Source: Druceiella hillmani (Eukaryota; Arthropoda; Insecta; Lepidoptera; Hepialidae). Taken from it: a stretch of 64,000 nucleotides of DNA. Both the position numbers and the translations under genes were made by a program. Under the pieces are notes generated by a model. The model saw only the letters and a program-made list of their open reading frames with translations, had not been told where the DNA came from and ran no database searches. Shown one piece after another: positions 38,651 through 50,738 of this stretch. The stretch's first letter is position 1. Each line of letters opens with the position of its first letter. The stretch is from assembly GCA_039881145.1 (NCBI GenBank), contig JAYKKI010000005.1, forward strand, positions 25,809,001 through 25,873,000. Reading direction: 5' to 3'.

Positions 38651-39266
38651 AATATAACACTACTACACAAAGAAAATAAAATTTAAATTCAGGGAAAAAT
38701 CCTGTAACAAATTCAAACCTACATAAGTGCTAGTGAAATTGGCATTAATTACTCAACTCTATTATTCCTCATGTCTTTGTGTAATAATTATTTTAAAAAG
38801 AAAATTACGAAACTGTTATAGGGATAAAGCTTCGTCGGAGAAAATAAGTCAGTGATGGAGACAAAGCTTCAATGTGATAATCAAGGGTAATTATTATTGG
38901 TATATTTGTAATTTTTCTTGACATTTTCGAGTGAAAGTTTAATCACTTCCTTATTCTTTTCGAAGCACTTTCTGTTATTACAGCTGATTTTCTTACATGT
39001 ATCATTTTGTAGTATTTAACCTTATCGTAAATTATCTTTTGTGTATAAAGAAAAGCAAAATATCTTAAATCGATCCCGTCTTTTTATGAACAATTTCTCA
39101 GCGAGATTATTTAATTGTTTATAGGAGAAGATGGTAATGTAGTCCTCCACTTTTTTTTTGAGGCTGCATGTAAGAAATATTAGACTCATAAATCATATAA
39201 GTACGTTACAGTGTTCCTTAGTCGTTGGACAGAACAATCAAAAACATGTTCATTTTTAAAAATAAC

Positions 39267-41158
39267 AAATTTGGCAACATGAGATTAAGTGAGGGTTATA
39301 TTATTACCCTGGGGCACATATTAAATATATTGAAATTTAATTAAACTTTAACGGCAAAAATCACAAATATAATATTTGCCTTCAGGGCCTGCGCAGGCTG
39401 TATGAGCCAGTATTGCAACTCTGGCACTGAATCCACTCTTTCCATGTTTGTCGCTAGAATAACCGGTTTCAAAAAATATGCAGCTCGTATCTAAGCTTTC
39501 AAGCGTGCTACCTGAATTGATATTGTCGTCATATTCAGAGTCACTTTCTACGATTCCGTCACATTCAGAGCTACTGCTGGATGTACTGACTCTCTGGCAT
39601 CGATTAACACTTTTGCCGTTGCCAACTCCAACTTGATTACATCCAAGGCTGTGTCCACTACCTCGTCCACGAGTCTCAGCCAAGCGCAAAGATTTGGTTA
39701 ATTAATTTTTGTAAGGTAATGCTGTGATCACTTTCGCTGTTGTAGCCTTTCTTTCACGATTAGAAGTCCTAGTCTTGGCCACAAATATAAATATATTTTG
39801 GTAAAATCAAACCAGTCGGCATCTTTTGTACCGCTGTAATCATTTCCAGAGCATCTTATACTTCTATGTTGATTGTCTTGACTGCGACATGACTGATCAT
39901 CGTGTGATGCTTCCGCTATAAAATTCACGCCTGTAAAAACTTGAAGATTGAATGGGTAAATACCTGTAGCACGAAAATAATTCACTACAATTTCCCCTGT
40001 GGTGGACTTAAAATATGCCCGACCAAAAAGTTCAGAAATATCAGAAAGCTTAAGCATTCTTTCAGAATGAAAATAAGCTTGTGAATTTCCTCGCTGTAAT
40101 GACTCTTAAGTGCGCCCCTGAAAATCTTATCTAAAGGCTAATGGTGACACGATTTTCGCGGGTCAGCTCTAAATTACGAGTGTCACGGTAATGTTCGTCA
40201 AAGATGGGCAACACCGGATAGGCCTCAGTTGGCTTGGTTTTTTTTTCGCTAAAATGGCTGAACCATTTGGTAAACAAATTAGATTGAATCCAATCAGATG
40301 GATGAACTCTACCTATCGCTCCTGGTGGCGCACCTTTTATCAAAAGATTCGTAAAGTTTTTTCTAGGGAAAATCATAATAGGTGGTAGAAAGACACCCGA
40401 TGCACTCTTGCAACAAATTAGAGTACATATTGAACCCCGTTCTGCTGCAGTCAACGCTCCTGTCTGCTTCTTCCCTTTTTTCCTCACCACCTGTGGTACT
40501 TATGATTGCACAATTGTGAGCCCGTCTCATCTACATTGAAAATCCGGTCAGGAGGATAATCCTTTTTTATCATTTCAACTACCACAATATCAAAAAATCT
40601 TTGAATGCTTCACGGTTAAAGTCTTGAGTATACGATGTTCCATTGGTCTGCGTAGGGATAAATTATCTTCATGTCGCTTCAAAAAGTTATGCAACCAAAT
40701 ACGTCTTGCTACTTCATTTCTAAATTTATTTCCAATATTGTTTTTGAAAGCCAAGTGATTTTTCTAACATGCGTTCTAGTAAGTCCGTAGTGTCTAGACT
40801 CCATAAACAAAATATACCCTACTAACTTTTTTCCAGGACAGGTGGCAATACGGGTTTTCTACCAAAGGTTTTATGAAAAAGATCATTGACTATCCTTCAC
40901 TAATCGTTTAAGCGTGAACCTTGGTACAGAACATATTTGTACAGCCTTTTTATAGCCCATGATTTTTACCCTTACACCTTCAGTTGCTTTTTTCATTTGA
41001 TCAGGATCCCTTGTTTTCCTTTTATTCGAAGATGGGGATAGCGGACTTAGTCTAGGCATCTGAAAACGAAATTAAAAAAATATAGAAATGATATATCGGT
41101 CAAACATGTAATTTGGCCCCTGGGACCATAATAGGAACATTGTGAGGGTGCCAAATTA
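39267..41158 (-). mobile_element. pogo/Tigger-type DNA transposon, inactive
   Basis: A dead transposase is enclosed by diverged terminal inverted repeats of about 55-60 bp. The left end reads aaatttggcaacatg and later ccctggggcacatatta. The right end, read inward on the minus strand, reads gtaatttggcaccctcac and later cccaggggccaaattaca. A (TA)n tract lies 35 bp beyond the right end. The TA target duplication expected for this family cannot be distinguished in the A+T-rich flanks. Confidence 0.7.
39348..41059 (-). pseudogene. pogo/Tigger transposase pseudogene
   Basis: Starts at an ATG at 41059-41057 (MPRLSPLSPSSNKRKTRDPD). Near 40990-40880 is a psq-type helix-turn-helix (AVQICSVPRFTLKRLVKDS). 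The DDE region follows: FNVDETG near 40530 (first Asp), GKKQTGALTAAERGS near 40470, GAPPGAIGRVHPSDWIQS near 40300, and DEHYRDTRN at about 40199, where the family usually has DGHxSHTRN. PLDKIF near 40130 carries the third acidic residue. Then come ELFGRAYFKSTTGEI near 40010 and a C-terminal Cys-rich tail ending KYYICDFCR at about 39350. Frame changes near 40860-40600, 40500 and 40060, a stop near 39730 and loss of about 11 codons just before PLDK disable it. Confidence 0.85.
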
Positions 41159-41191
41159 CAAGTATTAAAGTATATATAACCAATCCATTAA

Positions 41192-41192
<1 letters not shown>

Positions 41193-41272
<80 letters not shown>
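41193..41272. repeat. (TA)n microsatellite
   Basis: A TA run of about 80 bp just outside the pogo-like element. Confidence 0.96.
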
Positions 41273-41277
<5 letters not shown>

Positions 41278-42039
41278 TCACAAAACGTAAAACTTAGTAT
41301 GTCCAGAAAAAGTGCATAAAATGAAGAGCGATTTTCAAAATTTGCCAATTGCTTATATGAATTGGTTCCGACAACAATAGAACGTAGTCAGATAGCTATC
41401 ACAAGAGCTCCGCATTGCATGCACATTATACTAGATGACGTATTACTAAATTGTAAGAGGACCAATATACCTTCAGGGGCCACATTACCGCCTCTTCCTC
41501 TACTGTATGTTCTACGTCGTGAAAAGTTTTTATATTATTTTCTCATGCACGTTTGTTTCTGCGTTAGATGGTAACGTACTCCATAAAAAGAAACTAATTT
41601 ATTTCTGTTCAGTTACGTTTCTACACTTACATTACGTTTCTATATTCCGCACTTCTGAAATATGTAAGATATCGGAAAACTGATTTCTTCGCAGTTTTAA
41701 TATAATAGCATTAAATGATTCTTTGCACAAGCCTCCATAGCCATATTTACGGCAATATTTGTCTATTCAATAGCGAGATTAAGCAATTTATACATTAAAT
41801 CAAAATATTCATATATAAATTTCTACAATAATTGCTGGTATTAAGGACTACTGTAATGACTACATCCCTAACGCCAAAGATTATAAGTAAGTTGTAATTT
41901 GATTGGTTAACAAGAAACTCAATGTAAACTGTTAACTATAGAAATTATTTACAATAGGAGCTTACCTAAACTGGTTTGGAAATGCTCTCTTGAATGATTG
42001 CTTCATCGATTTCCACTCGCGCGCTACTCTTGCGTGGGG

Positions 42040-42076
42040 TATATAAAAATAGCGCCGTTACCTTGGACGTTCAGTG
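42040..42076 (+). promoter_or_regulatory. Core promoter: TATA box plus TCAGT initiator
   Basis: TATATAAA at 42040-42047 is followed by TCAGTG at 42071-42076. The A of the initiator (42073) is 33 bp downstream of the first TATA base, the standard spacing for an arthropod RNA polymerase II promoter. The start region is unusually G+C-rich for the window. I see no downstream promoter element match. Confidence 0.55.
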
Positions 42077-42300
42077 TAGTGCATTGAATACATTGCAATC
42101 GAGTACAGTGCACTCGAGTACAATGCAGTTTAATACAGTTCAATTAAGTTTTGTTCACTTCAGTTCAGTGCAATTGAGCATAAATGAGTTTAGTTTAACC
42201 GTAAACAACCGACGGTTAGTAGTGAAGTCTCATCAACAGCAATCAACCAATACAGTCCACAACAGCTGACATGAATTATTCTGTACTAAACGTACAATGT
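42073..42300 (+). other. Putative transcript leader / first exon with CAGT-rich repeats
   Basis: Downstream of the promoter, variants of agtrcagtgca / cagttcaa recur at least seven times between 42073 and 42172 (for example gagtacagtgcactcgagta). An ATG at 42271 opens a 16-codon frame (MNYSVLNVQCYTK), and CAA/GTATGT near 42308 could be a splice donor. Insect cuticle-protein-type genes often have such short, CAGT-rich leader exons; an LTR promoter is an alternative. The wider open frame 41994-42269 runs across the promoter and is not proposed as a protein. Confidence 0.35.
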
Positions 42301-42309
42301 TACACCAAG

Positions 42310-43660
42310 TATGTCAAATGAAGACACTGGTTTTTTATTTACAAATTTCTTGTGGAAAATTGTATGCATTAATAAAAACAAAAATGAACCATATGATAAA
42401 CATTATTCTTTATATTTGTAATATAATCTAAATAATAAAAAAATTCGTTCTATAAAAATATCATTTCAATTTCGATTTTTCTCCCTATCGCTAAACAGAA
42501 TTTTGTAATAAACGAAACTATCACAAGACGGTTTATATAAAATAAAAAAGGTGCATCAGCTTTATTGTATACTTTTAAACGTTATGCCTGAATAAATATT
42601 AAGAATAAAAGTGAAATGATAAGATCTCTGTTGTAATTAAGTTAATGAATACTTAGCTATTTTTTATATTCGCATATTATGATTAGCCAGAAATATTGGA
42701 CTTGTGGTCAGAAATATGGGGCATTTAATTACACGTAGTATATATTTAACAAGATACTGTCTCTTAGCTAATGTAAGTATCTGAGCGAAGTACGTACGAA
42801 ATTTATTGTAAGAAAATTTATCGTCAATAAAACGTTATAAATGTCACATATAATTCTAAAAAACAACACGGACTAATAAACCATTAGGTTGCGTAATTAC
42901 AACAAACGCAACTCAATAATAAAACGCATGATATTTTTTTTCATTTGTTATTTAAACTCGTTATAACGTGTAAATTAATGGTTTTGCTAATGAAAAAACA
43001 TCAACAATTATGATTTTGTCGACTGTACTACTAATTTTTTTGATAATTATCAAGAGAAGTTTATTTATTTTATTTATATACATAGCCTTAGCGATATGGC
43101 GACATGTACAAATTATGTAACATTATTCAAGTATCTGTTAAGTGCCTCGATCAATTTTGCATCGCTTTCGGCGTAAAATTGTTTCACAAGTTAGTTGCAA
43201 ATTAACTGCTAATACTGAATGGAAGAACTTAGGAGAAGTCGTAGAGACAACCCACCTAGAGTACAATATTGGCTTCGAGGTTACCCTTAACTGGGGTAAT
43301 CTCAGTTAAAGACCATTCATTCATTCAACTGCCCGAAAGGGCAATAGGGAATCGCTTACGTTCTGCCGTCAATACCGTCACTGTCTTACAGCGATAAAAA
43401 AATAATTTTCAACCTCTATTTATTTCACCTAAATAAAATTGTGACATGTAATTTTTTTATGTACCCTATGCTTTTTAAATTCATAAGAGCACTTATTAAA
43501 TCTCGTCGTTCTATAAAAAAATATTAACTTTATTATTCATACATAATATTTTTCGTCTAAATATGATACCTCAAAAGAGTGAGTTGCATTTTAAGACTGG
43601 GTAGTAAAACATAGAATTCTGATAGATTCATCATATCCGTTTTTACTTCCATTCATTTGT
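42310..43660. other. A+T-rich stretch, nothing firmly recognised
   Basis: No following exon could be recognised for the promoter above. A small G+C-richer patch at 43235-43385 contains ggttacccttaactggggta, which can form a hairpin, but it matches nothing I know. Confidence 0.35.
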
Positions 43661-43668
43661 ATGTCAAG

Positions 43669-44165
43669 CATAGCCTCAAAGTTTCACAACTGTAGACCAA
43701 GTTATATGAAAGTTTGAAAATAGATGCTTTATGTGGAAATATCTACTTGTTTCTAGGTGCAGTATCTACTCTCTTATCAAGAAATGATGAGCATGCATGG
43801 CGTCATAGTTCACAATGAAATTAGTGATGAGCAGGAAGAAATGATAAGCACACATAGCCTAATAATTTCACAATTGTAGATCAAGTTTAATGAAAGGTTG
43901 ATAATAGATGCTTTGTACGGAAATATCTCCTTGCTTCTATGTGCAGCATCTACTCTATCATCAAGAAATTATGAGTACACATAGCCTCATGGTTTCACAA
44001 ATGATTGAATGATGAGCATAAAAAAATTATAAGCACACATAGCCTTATGTTTTCACAATTGTAGATCCAGTTATATGAAAGTTTGATGGTAGACGCTTTA
44101 TATGGGAATATCTACTTTATAAGTGCAGCGTCAAGGTCAGTCAAGAAATAATGAGCATATTTTGC
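43669..44165. repeat. Tandem repeat, ~185-bp unit, 2.7 copies
   Basis: Units start with catagcct...tttcacaa.tgtag at 43669, 43853 and 44038 (periods 184 and 185 bp). Each carries gatgctttrtryggaaatat, a ctwctwtgtgcag block and tcaagaaatratgag. A half-unit echo (catagcctcatggtttcaca) lies at about 43979. It is satellite-like in structure and noncoding. Confidence 0.85.
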
Positions 44166-45314
44166 TGTGCACCACAATTTAAAAAAAAATTCATGTATAT
44201 ATAGATAGGTATTTTGATATGAAGTTCCATTTACCATTTTTTATTTGTAATCTCTGTTCGTTAGGTTCAAAACAAAGTAAAATTGCTCCACGTAATTTTT
44301 GTACTATGAGCGATACTAACATTTTATTAAAACTTTGAAATCAATATATTTGGAATCAATAAATTTTAATTGAAATTATACTAGTTATGGAAAATAAACC
44401 AGTATTAGGAGAAATTAAATAATCAATTTACTTATTCGTTCTCAGTGAGATTATTTTTACGACTCTTAGTGATCATTATGTCTCAAATTCATAATACGGC
44501 TTAGCGCCGTTGTTATAATTGCTTGATCAATATATTTTTTTTAATGCTATTATATAAACGTTATCCTGTGGCGTAAAGTTAACACATAACATGTCGAGTG
44601 TGACGTAAAGTTAACACATAACTTAAATTCAACGTAGCATGCTTTCTAAATTAGTGCGTTAATATTCTTAACTTCAATTAATTTATATTTATTATAAGGA
44701 TTTAGCTTAAGTTCAATTTTATTCCAAGAGCTATTGACTACAATTTTATTTCAAGAGCTATTGATACACACTCTGTAAGCAAAATTTAACTTTTTTATAT
44801 AAAAAGACATTAATGTTCATATGAACAATTACTTAATTTTCTTTTAATTGTACGTACATATTTAAATTATTTGAAAATTCCTATATTAAAATATATTTTG
44901 TAAATGTTGCACAATCGGCCGTAATTAAAATTGACCGTAATTAAGGTTGAAGGCTACTAGCCTTTAACCTATAATATTGATCCTGATTACATCGACATAT
45001 AAGGAACGATGAAATAAGAAAAGACGATAAATATTTAACGGCGCCATTAAATTGTTCGCAATTAACGTACTCTTTGTCTTCGTTTCTCTTTCGCATTCTC
45101 AGTGTCCAATTAATAACGTCCCCTTTGTTTCCTTTACTCTTCCACATTCTCAATGCCTTTCAAGTTAATTTCTGTGTGAATTGCATTATAGAGACAAATT
45201 CTGCTCTCGCGTCACTGAGTAAATTGGATTAGTGCGTTTTATTAGTTTGGAAGTATTGTGGAGAGACAAGTTATTTTGTTGCGTAACTATGTCTGAAATT
45301 TATGGCAAAAGCGG

Positions 45315-45319
<5 letters not shown>

Positions 45320-45373
<54 letters not shown>

Positions 45374-45400
45374 ATATATATATGTGTGTGTGTGTGTGTA
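45320..45400. repeat. (TA)n(TG)n microsatellite in unit 1
   Basis: A TA run of about 50 bp, then TGTATATATATA and (TG)8; the counterpart in unit 2 is at 50287-50404. Confidence 0.95.
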
Positions 45401-45607
45401 TTTATGTGGGACCACCATATAGCTAACAAAAACCCTCGAGGATCGCCAAAAACCTTTAAAAAAATAAATTAGGTGGCGTTAATGAGACTTAGAGAACGCA
45501 ATGGTTCGCTTTCCTCCTTTTCCTACGTTTTTTTTCAATTGAGCCTATGTGATCTATTACCGATAAATAGCATCCTGTGATAATTTAAATACAATCTTCA
45601 ATATTTC

Positions 45608-45663
45608 AAATTAACCTCAAAATTTTATGATACACTTGTATCATAAAGTATTGAGGTTAATTT
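45608..45663. repeat. Palindromic hairpin in unit 1
   Basis: Outer arms aaattaacctcaa / ttgaggttaattt (45608-45620, 45651-45663) and inner arms ttatgataca / tgtatcataa (45625-45634, 45637-45646). The unit 2 version at 50739-50794 has 18-bp perfect outer arms. Confidence 0.85.
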
Positions 45664-47180
45664 GTTAAATTCAAATAAATATCATGAACATTTATACATA
45701 CTGATAACCTAGCAGACATGAAACTAAAAATAGCCTACAAATACTAAATTCAGTTACTAATTCTTATGGAATTAGTTTAGATCATGCAAATCAGACGTAC
45801 ATATCAACGGTAAATAAAAATATGAAATTATTATATTTATGTGAATGTTTTGGGAGTTTGGGTAGAATAATAAATAACTATATTTTTCATATTTTTGGTA
45901 ATATTAAGTATAAGTTCAACTTTCTTGAAATTTAAATATTTTAGAAGGTAAATATTTTATGCGTTTACACAAAATTATTAAATAAAATGATAAAAGTTTC
46001 GTTTGAAACGGCTTATTATCGAGCATACTACAAAACATGTATTCCGTGTTAACTATATTACATTTTCATTTACGCTGGCAATACCAACGCAACTCTTAAA
46101 TTATATATAAACTTGTCATACATTTTTTTCTTTTAACATCTGTAAGCAATATTTTGCAAAAACAAGAGAAATTAAAAGTTTAAATTTTAAAATTATATAG
46201 AATTTCCAACACAAGTTAAAAAATAAGGCATCTTAAATCTTATTTTAGTTAACGTACACACCCTTTACGGGTGAAGTAAAATTCCAAGCAACGTTGTATA
46301 TATTGCATGGGCAGAAAATCACAAGATGTTATTCTTCTAACTAATACTGAATTCTTTTTTTTATAAGAAAGCCAAGAACATATGGTTTTAATTCTTTGTA
46401 AGAATTAATTTGTTCGACAAAAGCAGGAGTCTCTATTATTATTTCAAACTGGTGGGTGTTTAATCTAATATAAGCCTACAAATATATTGAAACCGAATAG
46501 ATTTCTTTACAAAATGGAAAATATGATTTTGTATATTATAAATATAATAGCCTTTCCATACTCTACTCCAAATTTAATTTCGTGAAAAATAATGGTAATT
46601 CATTTCTCATAGTCTAGCGTTATAAATAACAAATAATCAGATTAGAGAAAAGTTTGCTTTAAATTGAAATTTTATACCAGTTGGATCTCATCATTTTCAA
46701 CTGTAGAGAGAGGATGATTATTGTTAGACTACATAAAACTCACCTTCAAAATATTGTCACACAATTCATATTCCTCTAATCTATTCCAGAAAATATTGCT
46801 CCGGAGAATTATGCAATAAATCATATAACTACTATACTGGAATTGCGATAAAATAAGCTCTGAGATTTTCAACATCTCAAGTAAATTCTCAATCTCACTC
46901 AAATACTTAACCAATATTCGTAAAATTCTGCAAGTATGTATCCTGCATGTTTAAATAAATATTGAATACCTTTTATTTCGTAATGAAATAAATTATAAGA
47001 AAAATTATAAGCTATTATCAGGCAGATGTGAAACATTTAAATTTGTGTATAGTTTTATATTGAAATATTTTTACTTGAACGAATTGAGAAACTATTGATG
47101 ATAAAATATTAATTTATTTTATTTTACATGATTATTTTATTTTTATAAGACAGTTTATGACAGAAATAAAGTCAGAATGA

Positions 47181-47239
47181 ATCCGGAGCCGGTCCCGGTC
47201 CCGGCCGGAACCGGAGTCCGGTTCTGGAACCCGGAGCCT
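47181..47239. repeat. G+C-rich CCGG-iterated patch
   Basis: About 60 bp of near-uniform CCGGNNCCGG-type sequence (ccggagccggtcccggtccc followed by ggccggaaccggagtccgg) in otherwise ~75% A+T DNA. Unit 2 keeps only a remnant, cccggcgcc, near 53242. It is strongly self-complementary. Origin unknown. Confidence 0.8.
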
Positions 47240-48047
47240 TCTAAACAAAGTTTCGTAGAAATTCGTACCTTATCTAGTTTAGTTCTTCCTGCTATCTATC
47301 TTTTTACTTGTTCTCACGCTATGCTATGTTTGTATTAAAAGTATATTACAGATATGGTAAAAAAAACATGACAGAGATAATAAAAAATAACAACTAAACA
47401 ATAAGAAAATTAATAAAAGTAATCATTATATATCAATAGAACGGAATTCATTTTGAGAACTGATGAAAAGCAAGAGGAAATTTGCGTGAAGGCATCAACG
47501 AATTGATATAATTATATAGAAATCGAGCAATTAAGTCGCAACTATGAATGCGTGCCATTGCACATGTACATTAAATCGATTAAAATCATTTTTTTATCAT
47601 ATCATTATATATGTAGAATATATAGTCAAATATCATTTGATATAAAGTAGTATCTATAGTAGTAGTATTAATCATTTCAAGGGCACATTTTAAAATGTAA
47701 AAAAGCAACGCTTCAAAAAGTACATTGACAACATTCGAAGCTAAATTATTATCGATCCTAAATCTTACGTTTTTAGAGCAAATATAGAATTTTTTTTTTA
47801 AATATTAGAATCTGTACGAATTTTTCAAATACCATGTTAAGAAATGTTGTAACCCACGAAAATAAATAATACTTTGAAAGCGCTGATCCCCTGCGATGCA
47901 CGCAAAAAGTCATAACCGGACACAATAATAGCTATTTATTATAAAAACTGTACGTTCATGCTAGCCCCTTCCTTAATAGATGTAAGCCATTATTACAGTT
48001 GCCTTTTGACATCTTCTAAAGTTCAGGGAATAAGCCCGATTTCAATA

Positions 48048-48097
48048 ACAAATTAAAGTTACTCGTTTAGGAGGCTAAACGAGTAACTTTAATTTGT
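48048..48097. repeat. Perfect 22-bp hairpin, loop ggaggc
   Basis: Arms 48048-48069 (acaaattaaagttactcgtt...) and 48076-48097 are exact reverse complements. It sits about 20 bp outside the block that is inverted between the two 5-kb units, so it may mark the inversion breakpoint. Confidence 0.85.
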
Positions 48098-48114
48098 ATA
48101 AGTTAAGTTTAATA

Positions 48115-49130
48115 GAATCGGAACTATTATATGGTTAAGTTTTATTTCGCATACATCAGTTTTATTTTTCTTGACTATTTTCGATATTGACTGCAATTTA
48201 GCATCATTGATTCAATTAAAAATAAGAAATGGCGCACTGAATAGTAACTTGATACTCATATCAGTACATAAGATAAAATCTGTCAAGAAATATGAAATTC
48301 ATTAGATAATATGAATTTCATATAATTTTATATATATAAATATATCGCTGTTAGAACGTTCAGAGTATAGTAACAGTATCAATGGAATGTCATTGCCTTC
48401 AAATAACTTCACTTAAAATGGGATATCACATTTAATGCATTCGTGGAAATGACAATTCTAAAAAACTTTACGCCTTGTTTTATTTATCAGAACTGTAAAT
48501 TAGCACAAAAAAAATAAATTTGCCTCGACACCCGGGTGTTCTTTATTTTAATATAGTGAGCTCTGCTCCCATTTGCAGCTGTACAAAGAGCAAAAGGAAA
48601 TAAATGTCTTCGAAATATGAATGTTAATATGTTTGCAGCTCCCTATCTTAAGGACGAAGAGAACCAACTAAATAATTTTAAAGAAATTACTTTCTATAAT
48701 AGACGATCGATTGTTCGTCTTTAAGGTATTCTGAACTACCATTGTGTAACTTAATTATACGAATATTTACAGTAAATTAATACTTTAAACTGTAAATGGT
48801 CGGATAATTTTCCAATAGATAGTCTACAGTTTACGTCATAATCAGTTGCCTTATAATCTTTTAACGTATCAAATTAACTTGCTTCACAGTACTTATATAA
48901 TGTAATTTTACACATTTCATATCATTCCGATTACGTCTCATCGAAATGGTAATCGCTAACAAATAACATACATCGTGATTAAAAACCAAATTACGTTTCA
49001 CTAAACCATTTTTAAGACTTTGGTACATACATGGACAACCTATATAAAAAGTTTCAGGTATAGGTATTATTACATGCTTAATATAACAATATACCTACCA
49101 GAGATTTTGAGATTTGGTTGTCAAAGTTTT
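48115..49130 (+). repeat. Block A of unit 1 (inverted in unit 2)
   Basis: Reverse complement of about 53660-54690 with moderate divergence. Diagnostic pairs are gaatagtaacttgat / atcaagttactattc, acgatcgattgttcgtcttt / aaagacgaacaatctgtcta, and tacatggacaacctatataa / ttatataggttgtccatgta. Confidence 0.85.
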
Positions 49131-49135
49131 TGTTC

Positions 49136-49465
49136 ACCTCAAAGGAAACACTAATGAGCGTAATTCACCTCAAAGGAAACACTAATGAGCAGTAAACTTC
49201 TTTCAAATATTCTTGCTCAGTCACAACTATACATAAGAATATATCCGACACCATATTATTATTTTCATAACTATAACTATACATTCCATATTTGCGGAGT
49301 CTCTAGAAATTATTCCCTGGGTATCTCTAGTACGTTAATGAACTAAGGCAACCTACCTGTTTCTACCTGTTATCATTATGTCTCAAATCTACCTGTTATC
49401 ATTATACCTATTAGCAATATGTATTCTACCTGTTATCATTATGTCTTCAACCTACCTGTTATCAT
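49136..49465. repeat. Short direct repeats near the end of unit 1
   Basis: ttcacctcaaaggaaacact + aatgagc occurs twice with a 30-bp period (about 49134-49190). From about 49365 to 49465, ctacctgttatcattat occurs four to five times at irregular spacing, running into the start of unit 2. Unit 2's end has only one related ctacctgttt. These could be slippage products or the homology that drove the duplication. Confidence 0.8.
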
Positions 49466-50286
49466 TATGTCTCAAATCTATAATACGGCTTAGCGCCGTT
49501 GTTATAATTGCTTGATCAATATTTTTTATGCTATTATATAAACGTTATCCTGTATTGTAAAGTTAACACATAACCTGTCGAGTGGGATGTTAAAATCAAC
49601 GTCGCATGGTTTCTAAATCAGTGCGTTAATATTCTTTAGTTCAATTAATATATATTTCTTATAAGGATTTAATTTAGGTTCAATATTATTCCAAGTGCTA
49701 TTGAAAAGTATGTATTTTAAGAGCTAGTGAAGAGTGTATAAACAAAAATTAACTTTTTTATGTAAAAAGACATTAATGTGCACAAGAACAATTATTTATT
49801 TTTCTTTTAATTGTACGTCCATATTTAAATATTTGAAAATTCCTATATTAAAATACATTTTGTAAATGTTGCACAATCGGCCGTAATTAATTGATCTAGT
49901 AGCCTTAAAGGCTACTAGAACCTTTACTTACCTTTTTACCTTTAATATTGATCCTGATTACATCGTCATATAAAGAATGCTGAAACAAGAAGACAATAAA
50001 TATTTAACGGCGCCATTAAATTGTTAGCAATTAACGTCGTCTTTGTCCTCCTTGCTCTTTCGCATTCTCAGTATCCAATTAATAACGTCCTCTTTGTTTC
50101 CTTTACTCTTCCACATTCTCAATGCCTTTCAAGTTAAGTTCTGTGCGAATTGCATTGTAGAGACGAATACTGCTCTCGCGTCACTGAGTCAATTGGAGTA
50201 GTGCGTTTTATTAGTTTGAAAGTGTTGTCGAGAGACAACTTATTTTGTTGTATAACTATGTCTGAAATTTTAGGGTGAAAGCGGTA

Positions 50287-50407
<121 letters not shown>

Positions 50408-50738
50408 CTGTATGTGTGATTGCGTGTTTGCATGTGTATGTAAGTGTGATCACATTCATATGTCATATTCTATTGTTTTTCTACCAGAATTCAATTTAAT
50501 GGAGAAAAAAACATTTTATTTTGCAGTTTACTATTCCTTTTGTATACAGTTTGAAATACCTGTTTCTTAAAAAGGGATCAAAATATTTTGAAACTAAATT
50601 AAGTGGCGGTAATGAAAATTAGGGAAAGCAATGGTTCGCTTTCCTCCTTTTCCTACATTTTTTTTTCAAATGAGCCTGTGTAATTTATTATAGATAAATA
50701 TCATGGTTCGATAATTTAAATACAATCTTTATTATTTT

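Larger units (their letters stand above)
44472..49450 (+). repeat. Unit 1 of a ~5-kb tandem duplication
   Basis: Ordered blocks shared with unit 2 (49457-54830): D1, 44472-46235 with 49457-51385; D2, about 47000-47170 with 51400-51590; D3, 47222-47470 with 53235-53490; A, 48115-49130 with 53660-54690 (inverted); E, 49260-49360 with 54700-54800. D1 opens with aatacggcttagcgccgttg. Unit-specific insertions occupy 46240-47000 and about 47470-48115. No open frame is conserved between units, so it is noncoding or a nonautonomous element. Confidence 0.85.

Noticed and set aside
41994..42269. 91-codon protein rich in Ser/Val/Gln
   Set aside because: The frame runs through a TATA box and initiator and its amino-acid pattern simply reflects the CAGT-type DNA repeats.
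43669..44165. CRISPR-like array
   Set aside because: The repeats are contiguous diverged ~185-bp units without unique spacers, and the genome is eukaryotic.
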